A DNA stretch of 64,000 bases from Acorus gramineus. Lineage: Eukaryota; Streptophyta; Magnoliopsida; Acorales; Acoraceae. The notes under the pieces are model-generated. The model saw only the letters and a program-made list of their open reading frames with translations. It had not been told where the DNA came from and did no database searches. Each line of letters opens with the position of its first letter. Within the stretch, counting starts at the first letter, position 1. The stretch covers positions 10,163,272 to 10,227,271 of the forward strand of contig CM060854.1 of the NCBI GenBank assembly GCA_030737835.1, read 5' to 3'. Below are positions 1 to 11,767 of this stretch, piece after piece. Made by a program: the position numbers and the translations under genes.

Positions 1-1674
1 TAAATTAGTCACTTTTAAAAATTATACCAAAAAAAGATCTCATTTCACAATTTTGGAAACTAAAAAAATTAACATACCCTTGTGTAATTTTTAAACTCTC
101 TCTAATTATATTTAAAACTTTTTGTATAGGGTATCTTAAAACTTAATTTTCCTAAAATTAATTATAGGCGAAAAGACCAAAAAAATCTCCTAAAAGTTAG
201 AAATATCCAAATAAGCTACTTTTTAAAATTATACATAAAAAATTCCCCTTTAGGAATTTTTGAAATACAAAAGATTAATTTAGTTAGACCTTTAACATGT
301 TCCCTTAATTATTTTTCAAACTTTTAGGAGACTTTTTTAGTCATTCTCTTAATTATATTATAAATTGGATATCTCATCTCTTAATCTTTGCTTTAGTTTT
401 ACTATCATCTATTGATATAATATAATGATATCCCCCTAGCCATTGATAAATTTGCATATATATTGGTCATCATAATAATCATTATCTATCCAAAATCACC
501 TAGAAATATTAAAGACGTTTCAAAATTCAAAATCTCCTACAGGTATTTCAATTTAATAAAACATTAAAATCATTTTCCTTGCCAGGATTTTTCAAATAAA
601 TCAACAAAGTAACTCCTTTCCCAAAATGACCAACACACTGCTTTTAATAAAAACAAATTCACACAGAATCCAAAAAAAAAAAAAAAATTACACAGTGTCC
701 ACACCGTGTTTGCTGAATGCACGGTTAGATGTGGAAGCAACGGACATGATCGATCCTCAGAGGATCCGGAAATCCCGCAGATCGATGCAGATAGTGGATC
801 ATGTCTCAGCACAATCACCCAGAAATATTAAAGACATTCCAAAATTCAAAATCTCCTTAGTCATTGATTAATTTGTGACCATCATATTAATGATTATCTA
901 TCCAAATTCACCTAAAAATATTAAAGACATTTCTAAACTCAAAATCTCGTATATAGTGTATTTCCATTTATTAAAAGCACTAAAATCATTTCCTAGCAAT
1001 TTTTTTAATAAAAAAATCAATAAATTAACTCCTATCCAAAAATGACTAATTAATTCTTTTGCTTGCTTGCCATAGAAATCTCATAGAGGTATTAATTAGA
1101 CTCCTTTTAAGTAACACAACCATCCCATTTATGTTATTGCTCAAAAAAAATCTTAAAATGCTAAAATTGTCCTTAATAACTTCACCGACCATGTTTTTCA
1201 TCTTCCCTCCCATAAGGATTTTTTCCCCTCCTCTCCTCAATCTTTATACAGAAAACATGTGATTATTCTACCACTGCAGACAATTGTTTGGTATATACGG
1301 TATTTTTGTCATCATCATAGTACTTATTCCATAAATTCAATGAATTTCATAACTGCCAATATTTCATTATTTAAAAATTTCATTAATTATGATTAATAAA
1401 TTCAATTGTTACCTATAAATACTGTGTAATAAAATAAGACTTTGTGGAGTTTTAATTTTTTTAGGTTTTTTTCATATATACCATTAAAAAAGATGGTATT
1501 TATTTTTATATCACCACAAATAACATATTTATTTATATATCATTAGAATTTTACTTAGTGTAAAAAAGTGCCAATCTTTTATCATTTTGAACCAAAATAA
1601 ACATTAACAATAGTTAGTTTCTTAACCAAGAAGTAAAAATGATAAAATATTTAAACATATAATATTTTTGTAAT
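1..1674. other. AT-rich left flank without a recognisable gene
   Basis: Strongly AT-rich DNA with only short chance reading frames. It contains an internal direct repeat (listed separately), a GC-richer island at about 687-815, and from about 1466 an AT-rich segment that begins with a T-run followed by CATATATACC. The last five bases, GTAAT (1670-1674), are the target-site duplication of the first LTR. No protein domain or RNA gene was seen. Confidence 0.6.
438..1060 (+). repeat. diverged direct duplication in the AT-rich flank
   Basis: A block of about 200 bp at 438-645 recurs at about 859-1060. Both carry, in order, an ATTGAT(A/T)AATTTG start, TTATCTATCCAAA, AAATATTAAAGACRTTT, AAAATCATTTCCT-like and ACTCCTWTCC segments. 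A partial third copy (CCCAGAAATATTAAAGACATTCC) lies at about 820-858. The copies have diverged by substitutions and small indels, so the duplication is old. A GC-richer island of about 130 bp lies between them. Confidence 0.65.
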
Positions 1675-1922
1675 TGTTATATATGTGTCACTTTTATCTT
1701 TCTGGTCACCATTGGAGTATTCTGGCAGTTTTTCAACTTTTTCTTTTTTCGATCGGAACCGCTAAAATTTTAGACTTTTAGCTATCATCCTGAGCTTGAG
1801 GGCTCCGATTGGAAATCTAACTACATATTATGTGTCCTGGTGCCATTTCAAGCCACTCACGAAAATTTCATCGAATTCCGGTAACGTTTCAGAATTTCGT
1901 AGTTCCGAATCGTATCCGGGTT

Positions 1923-2026
1923 TTGACCAAGCGAAAAGTCATTGGGAGACTTGACTTGGTCAAAGTTGACCCTTGACTTGGTCAATTGGTTTTGTTTTCT
2001 AGTGTGGTTGGGTTGACTAGGGTCAA
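1923..2026 (+). promoter_or_regulatory. W-box cluster in the LTR U3
   Basis: Eight W-box hexamers (TTGACC/TTGACT or the reverse GGTCAA) fall within about 100 bp, at 1923, 1951, 1958, 1966, 1973, 1980, 2013 and 2021. TTGAC(C/T) is the established WRKY-factor site. The cluster lies about 180 bp upstream of the TATA-like TTTAAAT, as expected for a U3 enhancer. Equivalent clusters occur in the other type A LTRs (for example about 53229-53360 and, reversed, 15240-15365 and 23880-24005) but not in type B LTRs. WRKY control is an inference. Confidence 0.55.
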
Positions 2027-2986
2027 AGTGCATCTAAACCTAACTAAACCTAGCTTAACCTAATTTAATTCTAAGTGGTGAGTGTGTGAGTGTGTGTGGT
2101 GTGTGTGTGTGCTTAAGTGAAGTCCACGCCCATGCATAGTGTTCCCCCTCCCTATTCATCATCTTCTCTCTCAAGCTCTCTCAAAAGCTCTCACCTCCCT
2201 CTCTTTAAATCCCCCATTTGACCTAGTTAGAGTGTTCAAAAGAAGAAGCCATTGAAGGAGAAAAGATAAGTGAGGACCCGATCTATCTTTCTATGGTCTT
2301 GGATCTCCATTACCCCTTGGTTTTCCTCCTCTCTTACCTCCTTTTCTCCCCTATTTTCAGCCCTTCTTTGGCTGAGAAGAAGGCTTGGTGGTTGTGGTCT
2401 TGGAGGTGGCGAATCGGTGCGCGAAGAGCACCCGATTTCCTCCCCTTCCCTTCCTCTCCTTGGGTGAGCTTTCTTTCCTTCCTTTTCTTGTGTAGATGCT
2501 TGATTAGGATGTGTTTTTGAGTATGCATGGCATGCATGGTGGTTTGGGAGGTTGGAGGGGGGCTGTTGGGGGTTTGGGACGGCTCTGGCGCGCGTGCGGG
2601 ATCATCCCTGCGCGTGCGCGCGGGCCTGTGCGCGCAGGCAAGCGCAGGCAGGGCAGGCGCGCAGTCAGGAGAGCTGGCGTGGGGCGCGCGCGTGCGCGCG
2701 GGCATGCGTGCGGGTGCTGTGCAGGGGGCGCAGTGCGCACGGGGTGAGCGGGCGTGCGCACGGGGTACTGCGTTGGGGCGTAGTGCATGCGGGTGTGCGT
2801 GCGAGGTGCTGCGCTGAGGCGCAGTGCGCACGGGTGCACCCAGGGCTGGACGCGCGGTGCGCTCGGGCACGCGCGTGCGTGCGGCGTGTCTGGGCGTGCG
2901 GGCTGGGGCGCGGCAGTGCGCCGGGGGTGCGGGTGTGCGTGCATGCGTGCGCACCCATGCGTGCGCGTGCGGGTGGCCGTGCGCAT

Positions 2987-5900
2987 TGTCACGCCCCAGG
3001 CGTCCCCGGGACGCGGCAAGTGTATATATGATATCAGCAGTCTAAACAGGAGGTCAATAACATACCCTAAATAACATCAATATGACAACACAGACAACAA
3101 TGAAGCTGACAGGATATATACACAATATAGCGGAAGCTAAAAGACTGAGTCTGTAATTCAAAAATATATTACAGACTCGATACATAATCAACTGTCCTGT
3201 GAGAGCCAATATATATACAACGACATCCAAATATAATACAACCGCGTGCCCAAGCACGGAATATAATACATACAATCAAAAAGGGATGCTGATAGCCTCT
3301 GATACTCGCGGGACGTGGCGCTACTCCGCTACTGATGAAGTCCCTCGGGGAGCTCCTCCTTCAGATCCGACTCAGACAACACTGGAGAATAATATATGCG
3401 AGGGGTGAGCCACACGCTCAGTGAATAGCACAACCCATGCATCACAATTTATATTAACCACAATTTTATTATTCATGCCTCAAAGTGGCAGGAACTACAC
3501 AATCCAGTGGGTCGCTACATCGCCGACCCACCACACCCTCACCCTCACCCCTCAATAGGTGACATAGGATATTGGGACTTACAAGGCTGATAATCATCCA
3601 TACACAAATCCAGTGGGTCGCCTCATCGACGAACCACCACACCCTCACCCTCACCCCTCAATAGGTGACATAGGATATTGGGACTTACTAGGCTGATAAT
3701 CATCCATACACAAATCCAGTGGGTCGCCTCATCGACGAACCACCACACCCTCACCCTCACCCCTCAATAGGTGACATAGGATATTGGGACTTACAAACCA
3801 GTGGGTCGCTACATCGCCGACCCACCACACCCTCACCCTCACCCCTCAATAGGTGACATAGGATATTGGGACTGACTAGGCTGATGGTCACCCTTGGTCC
3901 ACCGATAGTCTCTCCCCACTCCGTAGGCCGCTTGGCCACTCCCACATTCAGCACAGTCCGTCCCAAATCAGGAGGTGCCTACTGATGGGAGCCCTCCACG
4001 GGACAGCCTTTCTAACGCCGGGGCAGTCTCTACCGGATCCAACGAAGGGAACAGAACAGCCTATCCATACGCATATGATCCACTCGGATCCGCCGACAAC
4101 ACATCTCAACAACTCTAATGTCTTGAATTCTTCAGAATTCCTCCAGGGCGCATAACCAAGATGCGGGGAACATACATTAATATAATCGGGAAAAGAAACC
4201 TTGGGAGGGCACCAAGAGGTCCCGATATAGGACATCCCGACAACCAAACAAGGAACACGGAGTACCCTAGCCCGGGTCTCAATGTTGACCTCGCAAGGCC
4301 CCTTAATATTCCCTAAGGCATGATAATAGTCATAAGTTCACATTTAATTAATAAATCAAACTAGTAGGACACATGCATAGGTCGAGGCTTCCTATCATGT
4401 GAACAGGGTGACAGGATGCACGGCTCTTACACATATCCTATGGGTGCAAGTCCCTAACATACAAGTCTAGGGTGGCATGCAGTCTACACATTAATCATGC
4501 TTACATAGATTACAAAATTACCAAGTTAATATTAACTATGGTGCCCCAGGGGAGGACGGTATACGCCCAAGTGCATATAGCGCCTCCCAACTGGGTTGGG
4601 TTGTCCCACTCACCAATAACCGGGTCGTCGCGCGACCGTCCGTCAAGATCTGCAAGACAGGGTAATCAACTCAGTGAGTAAAACACACAACACATACAAA
4701 AATACACTAAAAATACCCAACACTCGGACAAGCGTACATACGACCCATACGCACGCGAGTCCGAGCACCCCGACTCACTCCTGAACTCCCGGGCAGCCAT
4801 ACGCACGGCCACCCGCACGCACACGCACGAATGCGCACGCACGCACGCACTCCGGCACCATCGACGCACTGCGGCGCGCCTGCCCGCGCGCCCCGACGCA
4901 CTGCCGCAAGCACGCGCACGCTCGCGCACGCGCCAGCGCGCACCCCCGCTCGCGCCTGCACCCGCGCACACCCGCACGCACTCCCGCGCGCTACCGAGCA
5001 CCCGCGCGCGACTGAGCGCCAGACTGCGCCCGCCAGCGCCTGCCTGCGCGCGCGCCTGCGCGCGCACGCGCGCAGACCGCGCCCAGCGCGCGCCCAGCCC
5101 ATTCTAACCACATTTTCACCCACCCCAACCCCTCACACACACCCTAACACATCTACCCAACATGCATGACCTTCCCAACATCCCCTTAAGCCAAAAATAT
5201 CAAGAAAAGAAGGGGAGGAGCTCACCTTGGAGGGGGAACAAAAGAGGGAGGTTCGGGGGCCCTCGACGCACCCGCGACCACCTCAACTGCCACCACCACT
5301 ACCACCACCCCTCAGCCTCCTCTTCAGCCTCCTCTTCAGCTGAAAATCAGGGGGGGGAAGATCATGTATAGGGGGCTTGAGAGAAGGGAAGAAACAAGCA
5401 ACAACACCAAGATCCACCACCACCACTTCCTCCACCACCCTCTCCATCTCTTTGAGGCCCTCCAACAAACACTTGGGGGGGGGAAAGAAAAGAGAGAAGA
5501 GAGACCAGAATTCTGGTCGGAAGAAGTGAGAGGGAGAGAGAGAGAGAAAAAAAAAGAGATATTTATCAAAATATCTTAAGGGGGAATTACTAAGTCGCCC
5601 TTCGACTAGAAATTCTGCGCAAGCTTCACTGGAACAGCCATAACTTCCTTGATACAGCTCCGAATTGCTTGATTCCAAGACTGATGGAAAGCTAAGAAGC
5701 TTATCTACAACTTTCATGTTTATGCTATGATCAGATAATCCTTCTAGCTAATCCAAAATTGGAGCTAAACATTGAGCAGGGCTGCTGCCAGAATTTCCAT
5801 CCCCGGGGTATACTTGGAAAAATACCCATAACTTTTACTACAAGAATCCAGTTGATCTAATTCCACTTCTGTGCGAAAGCTAACTCAAAACTGGACATCT

Positions 5901-6043
5901 CATAATAAAATCATAATTAAACCTCTTCATCTTGGATTTTAACAAAATCAAATCCAAATACCAAATCAGGAATACATAACTTAGAGAAAAAATTATGTAC
6001 CCAAATCTTCAAACAGAGCGCTCCAAATGACACAGACACAACA
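2987..6043 (-). mobile_element. type B solo LTR inserted in the GC-rich block of the first LTR
   Basis: In reverse orientation it begins TGTCACGCCCC (the LTR 3' end) at 2987 and ends with ACACAACA (the 5' end) at 6043. The flanks carry GTGCGCAT on both sides (2979-2986, 6044-6051): 8 bp rather than the usual 5. It is 3057 bp with no internal region. On the minus strand: donor GT 5225-5224, acceptor AG 4651-4650, 36-nt microexon 4649-4614, donor GT 4613-4612, hairpin 4579-4560. The R/U5 half resembles the type A copies that carry the 90-105-bp minisatellite (3501-3870), while the U3 half is type B, so it may be a recombinant. Confidence 0.85.
3501..3870 (-). repeat. minisatellite within LTR intron 2, about four copies
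   Basis: A unit of about 75-105 bp is repeated four times. Each unit contains CCAGTGGGTCGC, CCCACCACACCCTCACCC and GACATAGGATATTGGGACT. On the sense (minus) strand each unit carries a G-rich run, GGGTGAGGGTGAGGGTG. Copy number differs between LTRs: three at about 17945-18170, two at 34395-34560, two at 47330-47510, three at 60240-60440 and one in most others. Confidence 0.8.
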
Positions 6044-7474
6044 GTGCGCATGGCCGCCCGGGGGTGCGGGAGTGTGTCGGGACACTCGGACTCGCGTGCG
6101 TACGGGCCTGTATGCGTGCTTGTCCGAGTGTTGGGTATTTCTAGCGTATTTTGTATGTATTTGTGTATTTTACTCACCATGTTGAATGCCCTGTCTTGCA
6201 GATCTTGACGGACGGTCACGCGACGACCCGGGTATTGGTGAGTGGGACAATCCAACCCAGTAGGGAGGCGTTCTATACACTTAGTAGTGTATTGCCCTCC
6301 CCTGGGGCACCATAGTTGCATATTAACTTGTATTAAGTATAACTATGCATGCATGATTATTATGTAGTATCCATGTCACCCTAGACCCTGTATGTTAGGG
6401 ATACTTGCCCTTTATGATATGTATAAAGGCCCATGCATCCTGATACTATGTTTTCATGCTAGGAAAGCCTCGACCTATGCATGCTTCCCATTTAGTTTAA
6501 TTTATTTAAATCAAATGCGAGCTTTGTAATTAGCATGCCATAGAGAATATTATAACCTTGTGGTTATAATATATATGCTTCCCCGCATCTTAGTTATGCG
6601 CTCTGGAGGAATTCTGAAGAATTCATGACATTTGTAGAGTTGAGATCGGTGTCGGCGGATCCAAGTGGATCGTATCCGTGTGGGTAGGCTGTTTCTCTTC
6701 CCTTCGTTGGATCCGTGTAGGGACTCCTCAGCGTTAGACAGGCCGTCCTGACAGAGGGCTCCCATCAGTAGGCACCTCCTGATTTGGTTTCGGACTGTGC
6801 TGAATCGTGGGAGTAGACCAGGCGAGCTACGGTGTGGAGGAGAGGCTATCGGTGGACCAAGGGTGATTAACAGCCTAGTCAGTCCCAAAAGACCATGTCA
6901 CCAGTTTGAGGGTGAGGGTGAGGGTGTAGTGGGTTGGCGATGAGCGACCCACTGGTTTGTGTAGTTGTTGCCACTTAGAGGCTATGAATGTTTTGAGGTT
7001 AATATGAATTATGATGCATGGGTTGTGCTATTCACTGAGCGTGTGGCTCACCCCCTCGCATATATTTTTCTCCAGTGATATCTGAGTCGGATCGGCAGGA
7101 GGAGCTCCCCGAGGCACGTCAGCAGTAGCGGAGCAGCGTCACGCTCTGAGTGTGTGAGGCCATTCAGCATCCCCCATTTTGATTGTATGTATTGTATTCC
7201 GTGCTTGGGCACATGTTTGTATTATATTTGGATGTCGTTGTATATATTGGCTCTCACAGGACAGTTGATTATGTATCGAGTCTGTAATATGTCTTTAAAT
7301 TACAGATTCAGTCTTTTAGCTTCCGCTATTGGTGTATATATCATGTCAGCCTCATTGTTGTTTGTGTTGTTATTTTTGATGTTATTTAGGGTATGTTATT
7401 GACCTCCTGTAAGACTGCTGATATCATATATACCATTTGCCGCGTCCCGGGGACGGCCGCCCTAGGGCGTGACA

Positions 7475-7901
7475 GTAATAATGTAAATATATAAACATAA
7501 AAACCTAATTAATTTTGTTTTTTCTAAATCAATCGTGAACCATTCAACCTTACCATTTCTTTCCTTTTCTTCCGATCAAGATCTAATTTTTAAAAAATTG
7601 GTATTTTGATATATATGATTAATTGTTCTCAGAATAATTTTATTTCCTTTTTACTAATGTAAGTATTAATAATTATTATATCTTTGCTAATAAATAATTT
7701 GTATAATTAATTTTTATGTTTTTTGTTATTTTCGATGAAATTTATCATTTTCATGTTAAAATTAATATTTATTATTTTTATAAATATTGTATTTGGTAAG
7801 GTCAACTATGAAAAATAAATAAATAAGGGTAATTTGATATTTTCTCCAAGGCTTTTACGATTTTAATAGGTATTTGGATATAAGTTAACTAGGATGGTAA
7901 A
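7475..7901. other. AT-rich host segment between two solo LTRs
   Basis: It starts with the target duplication GTAAT of the preceding LTR and ends with GTAAA (7897-7901), the duplication of the next. No gene is visible. Together with 1466-1669 and 11573-11767 it appears to be one AT-rich host or repeat sequence cut apart by the two LTR insertions. Confidence 0.55.
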
Positions 7902-8452
7902 TGTTATGCCTGTGTCATTTGGAGCCTTATTTTTCGATCGGAGTCACTAAAATTTTGGCTTTTAGCCACCTGCAGGAGTTGGAGCGCTCTCATTAAAAGT
8001 TTGGTTACATAATTTTTCTCCTGGAAGTTATGTATTTCCGATTTAGTATTTGGATTTAATTTTGTTAAAATCCAAGATGGAGAGGTTTAAATAAGATTTT
8101 ATTATGAGATGCTCAGTTTTGAGTTAGCTTTCGTACAAAAGTGGAATTAGATCAACTGGATTCATGTAGTAAAAGTTATGGGTATTTTTCCAAGTATACC
8201 CCGGGGATGAAAAATTCTGGCAGCAGCCCTGTTTAATGTTTAGCTCACATTTCGGAATAGCTGGAGGGATTATTTGATCTTGGCATAAACATGAAAGTTG
8301 TAGATAATCTTCTTGGATTTCCAACGAATTTTGAATTGTGCAATTCGGAGCTAGATTGAGGAAGTTATGGCTGTTATAGTGAAGCATGCTCAGAATTTCT
8401 AGTCAAGGATGAATTGGTCATTTCTATCCCTCTTTTAGATATTTATTTGCCC

Positions 8453-8504
<52 letters not shown>

Positions 8505-11500
8505 ACTCCCACGTCAACATTCTTGAGTCTCTCTTCCTCTCTTTCAAAGCCCCCCCCCCCCCCGCCGCCCATGTGTTTGTATAATTTCCTCAAAGAGAAG
8601 AGAAGGAGAAGGTGAAGGAGGAAGAGAAAGGTTTGTGCATGTGTTGTAGTTGTTGATCTCCTCTCTCTCAAACACCTTTTCATGAACTTTCCACCCCTGA
8701 TTTGCAGCCAAAGGAGGCTGAGGGAGGGCTGAGGAGGTGGTGGTAGTGGTGGTGGTGGTTGAGGTGGTCGCGGGTGTATCAAGGGCCCCCGAATCTCCCC
8801 CTTTCATCCCCCCTCCCAAGGTGAGCTCTTCCCCTTCTTTTCTTGATTTTTCATGGGTTAGGGGGGTTGTGGGGAGGTCATGCATGCTAGGTAATTGGTT
8901 TAGGGTGAGTGAGAAGTGTGAAGGAGGGGTTAAAAGGGGTTAAAAAGGGGTTAGGGAAGGCAGGGCGCGCGCTGGGGGCTGTCTGCGCGCGTGCGCACGC
9001 AAGCGCGCACGTAGGAGGGCGCTGGCAGGCGTAGGCGGGCGCATAGACGGGCGCGGGCACGTGCGCGCGAGCGCACATGTGCGCGCGGAGTGGGCGCGCG
9101 GGTGCACGCGAGCGCTGGCGCGAGCGGGGGTGCCCGCGGGGAGTGCGCGCGCGCTTGCGTGCGTGTGCTGGGGCATGCGTGGATCTGCCCAGGGGCTCGG
9201 GTAGGTGCTGGGGCACCCGGACATGCGTGCGTACGCGCGTGCTCGCATGCGTGCGAGCCCGTATGCGTGCATGTCTAACTCTTTGGTATTTCTAATGATT
9301 TCTAAGTGCTAAATTGTGATGTTACTCACCAAATTTGATGCCCCTACCTTGCAGATATCGTCGGATGGGATGCGCGAGGTCCCGGGTTGTATGGTGAGTT
9401 GTTCGATCCAATCCCCCCCTCTCCGGATGCGCTCGACGCGCGTAGACGCGCGTCGCGCATCGATGGGGCCCCTTAAGCTATAATATGTAGATATCTTGCA
9501 TGCTAGGCTTATATACATGTATTGTATTCATATATGAATGATTGTGTTGCATGAGCCCCTCTAGTATGGGCATGTATGTTGTAAATGTGTATGGATGTAT
9601 AGAATATGGCATGTCTTAGGTAGTATTGTAATACTACTCCCACCATATTAATGGGAATATATAGTATGATTAAGTCTAGGTTAATAACGGATACTTGCCT
9701 GATATTCCCTTGCGATAAGACTCGAGGGTGTGGTGCAGCTGTTGCGCCCATGCTAATGGGGCAAAACCAGCTTCATGAGATGATGATCTCTCTCGCCCTC
9801 TCCCTCTGAACGAACTGAGTAAGTAGAGGCGATTTCCTACTCGACTCAGGTTCGTTTGGAATATTGGCATGCACCTGTTAGTGCGCGAGATCACGCTTGA
9901 CCCTTTCTTTTAAGTTGGCGATATCCAACGGATATTAGAGAATATTTTGTATGTTTATGTGATTAATGACTATGTATGCATGTGGTATGATTTATTATGA
10001 TGTAAATATATGATTAGGGAGTATCCCTATGATTAATTGATATGTGATCGTGCATATGGTTCATGCACACAACTAAGATTAAATTCTCCTCTAAAATATA
10101 TGCGCATGTTAAAACTAATTAGGCCTATCTGAAATAGGCGTGGGTATGACCCGCTGTCGGGTTGTACCTTATTAGTTAGAGCGCTAGCGATGCAATCGCC
10201 CCGTGCATCCGAGCGATGCACTCATTTGGAAATTCAGGAGGATTCATTAGCTTATGGGATTATTTCTATGTGAGAGCAGAGGCAACCCCCCTTTGTGTCT
10301 GAGCGACGCAACGGTGTGGGAGTACAGTAGTATTTGATATCTCGATAAGTGATTATCGAGAGTAGTTGTTTTCCATTGGATTCGCTTTGTGAACATAGAA
10401 TGTTTACTCCCAATGTCGTCCGTGTTGAAGAGGCTCGGGTTGTAGCTGTCCTGACAGAGGGCTCCCATCCGTAGGTACCACCGATGCATTTGGGAGCGTA
10501 CTGATCGTGGGAGTATACCAGGTAGAGGCTACCTGGGAGAAAGTTAACGAATGATATTGCGAGCGTGGAATCGTTCTCCCCTTCATTGGATCCGATGTAG
10601 GAACTCCCTGGCGTTAAAGCTGTCCTGACAGAGGGCTCCCATCCGTAGGTACCACCGATGCATTCGAAAGCGTACTGATCGTGGGAGTATACCAGGTAGA
10701 GGCTACGCGGGGAAAGGGCTACCGGTGGACCAAGGGTGTAGAGCAGTCTAAGTCTCTTCCAAAAGTCCTATGTAAACTCTAAGGGGTGAGGGTGAGGATG
10801 AGGTGAAGACACATCGCCGCGTGACCCATTCGTTGTTCGTCCGTTCCCATAGTTGTTGGGTCCGGTTGTGTATCGATGTTGAAAGACATCGTTGGGCGGT
10901 TAACTCGATGTAGATGATCCAGTAGTGTTGTGTAGACCAGTAATCTCGGGTCTCCTCGACCAACGGTATGGTCTCTCCCCAAAAGTCCCAAGAGTCTCCC
11001 TCCGGGAGTGAGGGTGAGGGTGAGGTTGAGGTTGGTCGCGTTGCCGCGTGACCCTGTTATCCATGGGTTTCCACCCATGTTTTCCTTGAAAGGAAAGTGC
11101 TTATGTATTGAACTGTTGTATGGTGATTGGTTTCCAGCCACTCACTGAGCTTGTAGCTCACCCTCGCGTACTGTTTCTTTTCAGGGGTAGTGTTGGGCGT
11201 GGAGTTGGAGTTTCCCTGTGGCGTGGTCTTATGGGCGTGGAGCGTTCTACTGGCGGGTGGCGAGTGCAAGGCTGTCAGCAGTCCTAGAGTCATTGTATAT
11301 ATTGTAAATCGTGCATGTGGCACAGGTTGTATTTTCTTTGGTCTAGACTTGGCTCTCACAGGACAGTGATTGTGTATTCGAGTCTGTAATAATGTTTTTG
11401 GTTTACAGACATTGTTTATATATTATGCTTTCGCTTTTCAGTCAGTTATCATTATCCTTGCTTTGCCACCTTGTGTGTTGTTGTTGGAGTCTTTATTGAC

Positions 11501-11567
11501 CTCAGGTATTGATAGCTGATATTTTATTATTGCCACGTCTCGGGGACGGCCGCCCTGGGGCGTGACA
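7902..11567 (+). mobile_element. type B solo LTR
   Basis: It runs from TGTTATGCCTGTGTCAT to GGGGCGTGACA and is flanked by the exact 5-bp duplication GTAAA (7897-7901, 11568-11572), which makes it a complete solo LTR of 3666 bp. Signals: donor GT 8821; GC-rich block about 8960-9270; acceptor AG 9353-9354; 39-nt microexon 9355-9393; donor GT 9394; a long hairpin 9426-9461 with 9 inner and 6 outer base pairs; the CACTGAG-N6-GCTCACCC motif near 11143; acceptor AG 11183-11184; GTCTGTAA/TTACAGAC hairpin 11392-11410. The intron-2 part carries duplicated blocks (GACAGAGGGCTCCCATC at about 10450 and 10630), which makes it longer than type A. W-boxes are absent. Confidence 0.9.
8457..8503 (+). repeat. 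(TC)n microsatellite
   Basis: About 22 uninterrupted TC dinucleotides lie in the pyrimidine-rich part of the LTR upstream of the first donor; a C-run follows near 8549-8565. Similar CT/GA runs occur at this place in other copies (for example 56950-56982). Confidence 0.9.
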
Positions 11568-11767
11568 GTAAATATGCATAAGTTTTATATTTTTCAATGG
11601 TATAAAAATAAATAGGTTATTCGGATTGGTATCAAATTAAATAACATGTTTTTAGATGATATATATGTAAAAAACCCATTTTTTTATGATAACAATTAAG
11701 CGTATAATTATGAAGTCAAACAATGTTCCACACTCTATATTTTTATAGGGTTTTTTTGCATGTATAC
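11568..11767. other. AT-rich host segment
   Basis: It begins with the duplication GTAAA. It contains GATATATATGTAAAAAACCC (about 11659-11678), roughly the inverse of the GGTTTTTTTCATATATACC at about 1469. The two could be terminal inverted repeats of an AT-rich MITE-like element that the first LTRs entered; this is a weak inference. No gene is present. Confidence 0.35.

Larger units (their letters stand above)
1675..7474 (+). mobile_element. type A solo LTR of a Tekay-like gypsy element, split by a nested LTR
   Basis: The element starts TGTTATATATGTG and ends GGGGCGTGACA-like, and is flanked by the 5-bp duplication GTAAT (1670-1674 and 7475-7479). No internal region is present, so it is a solo LTR left by LTR-LTR recombination. 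Without the insert at 2987-6043 it is about 2.7 kb. Visible signals in order: W-box cluster 1923-2026; TATA-like TTTAAAT 2204-2210; splice donor GT 2464; GC-rich block about 2580-2986, resuming 6052-6120; acceptor AG 6200-6201; 36-nt microexon 6202-6237; donor GT 6238; hairpin 6275-6292; TTCACTGAG motif 7031; acceptor AG 7074-7075; TGTAAT hairpin 7280-7307. Spliced use is inferred from conservation across copies. Confidence 0.9.

Noticed and set aside
3054-3275. Recurring 60-75-codon frames in the LTR 3' part (YSVLGH...LDVVVYILALTGQLIMYRV type, also near 12992, 32365, 55348)
   Set aside because: Repeated only because the LTR is repeated. The frame covers the CTCACAGGACAG and TGTAAT hairpin segment, differs by frameshifts between copies and has no start context; it is better explained by conservation of RNA or DNA signals.
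3501-3870. Regularly spaced repeats resembling a CRISPR array
   Set aside because: The whole 75-105-bp unit repeats, including the would-be spacers, and it lies in a plant retrotransposon LTR.
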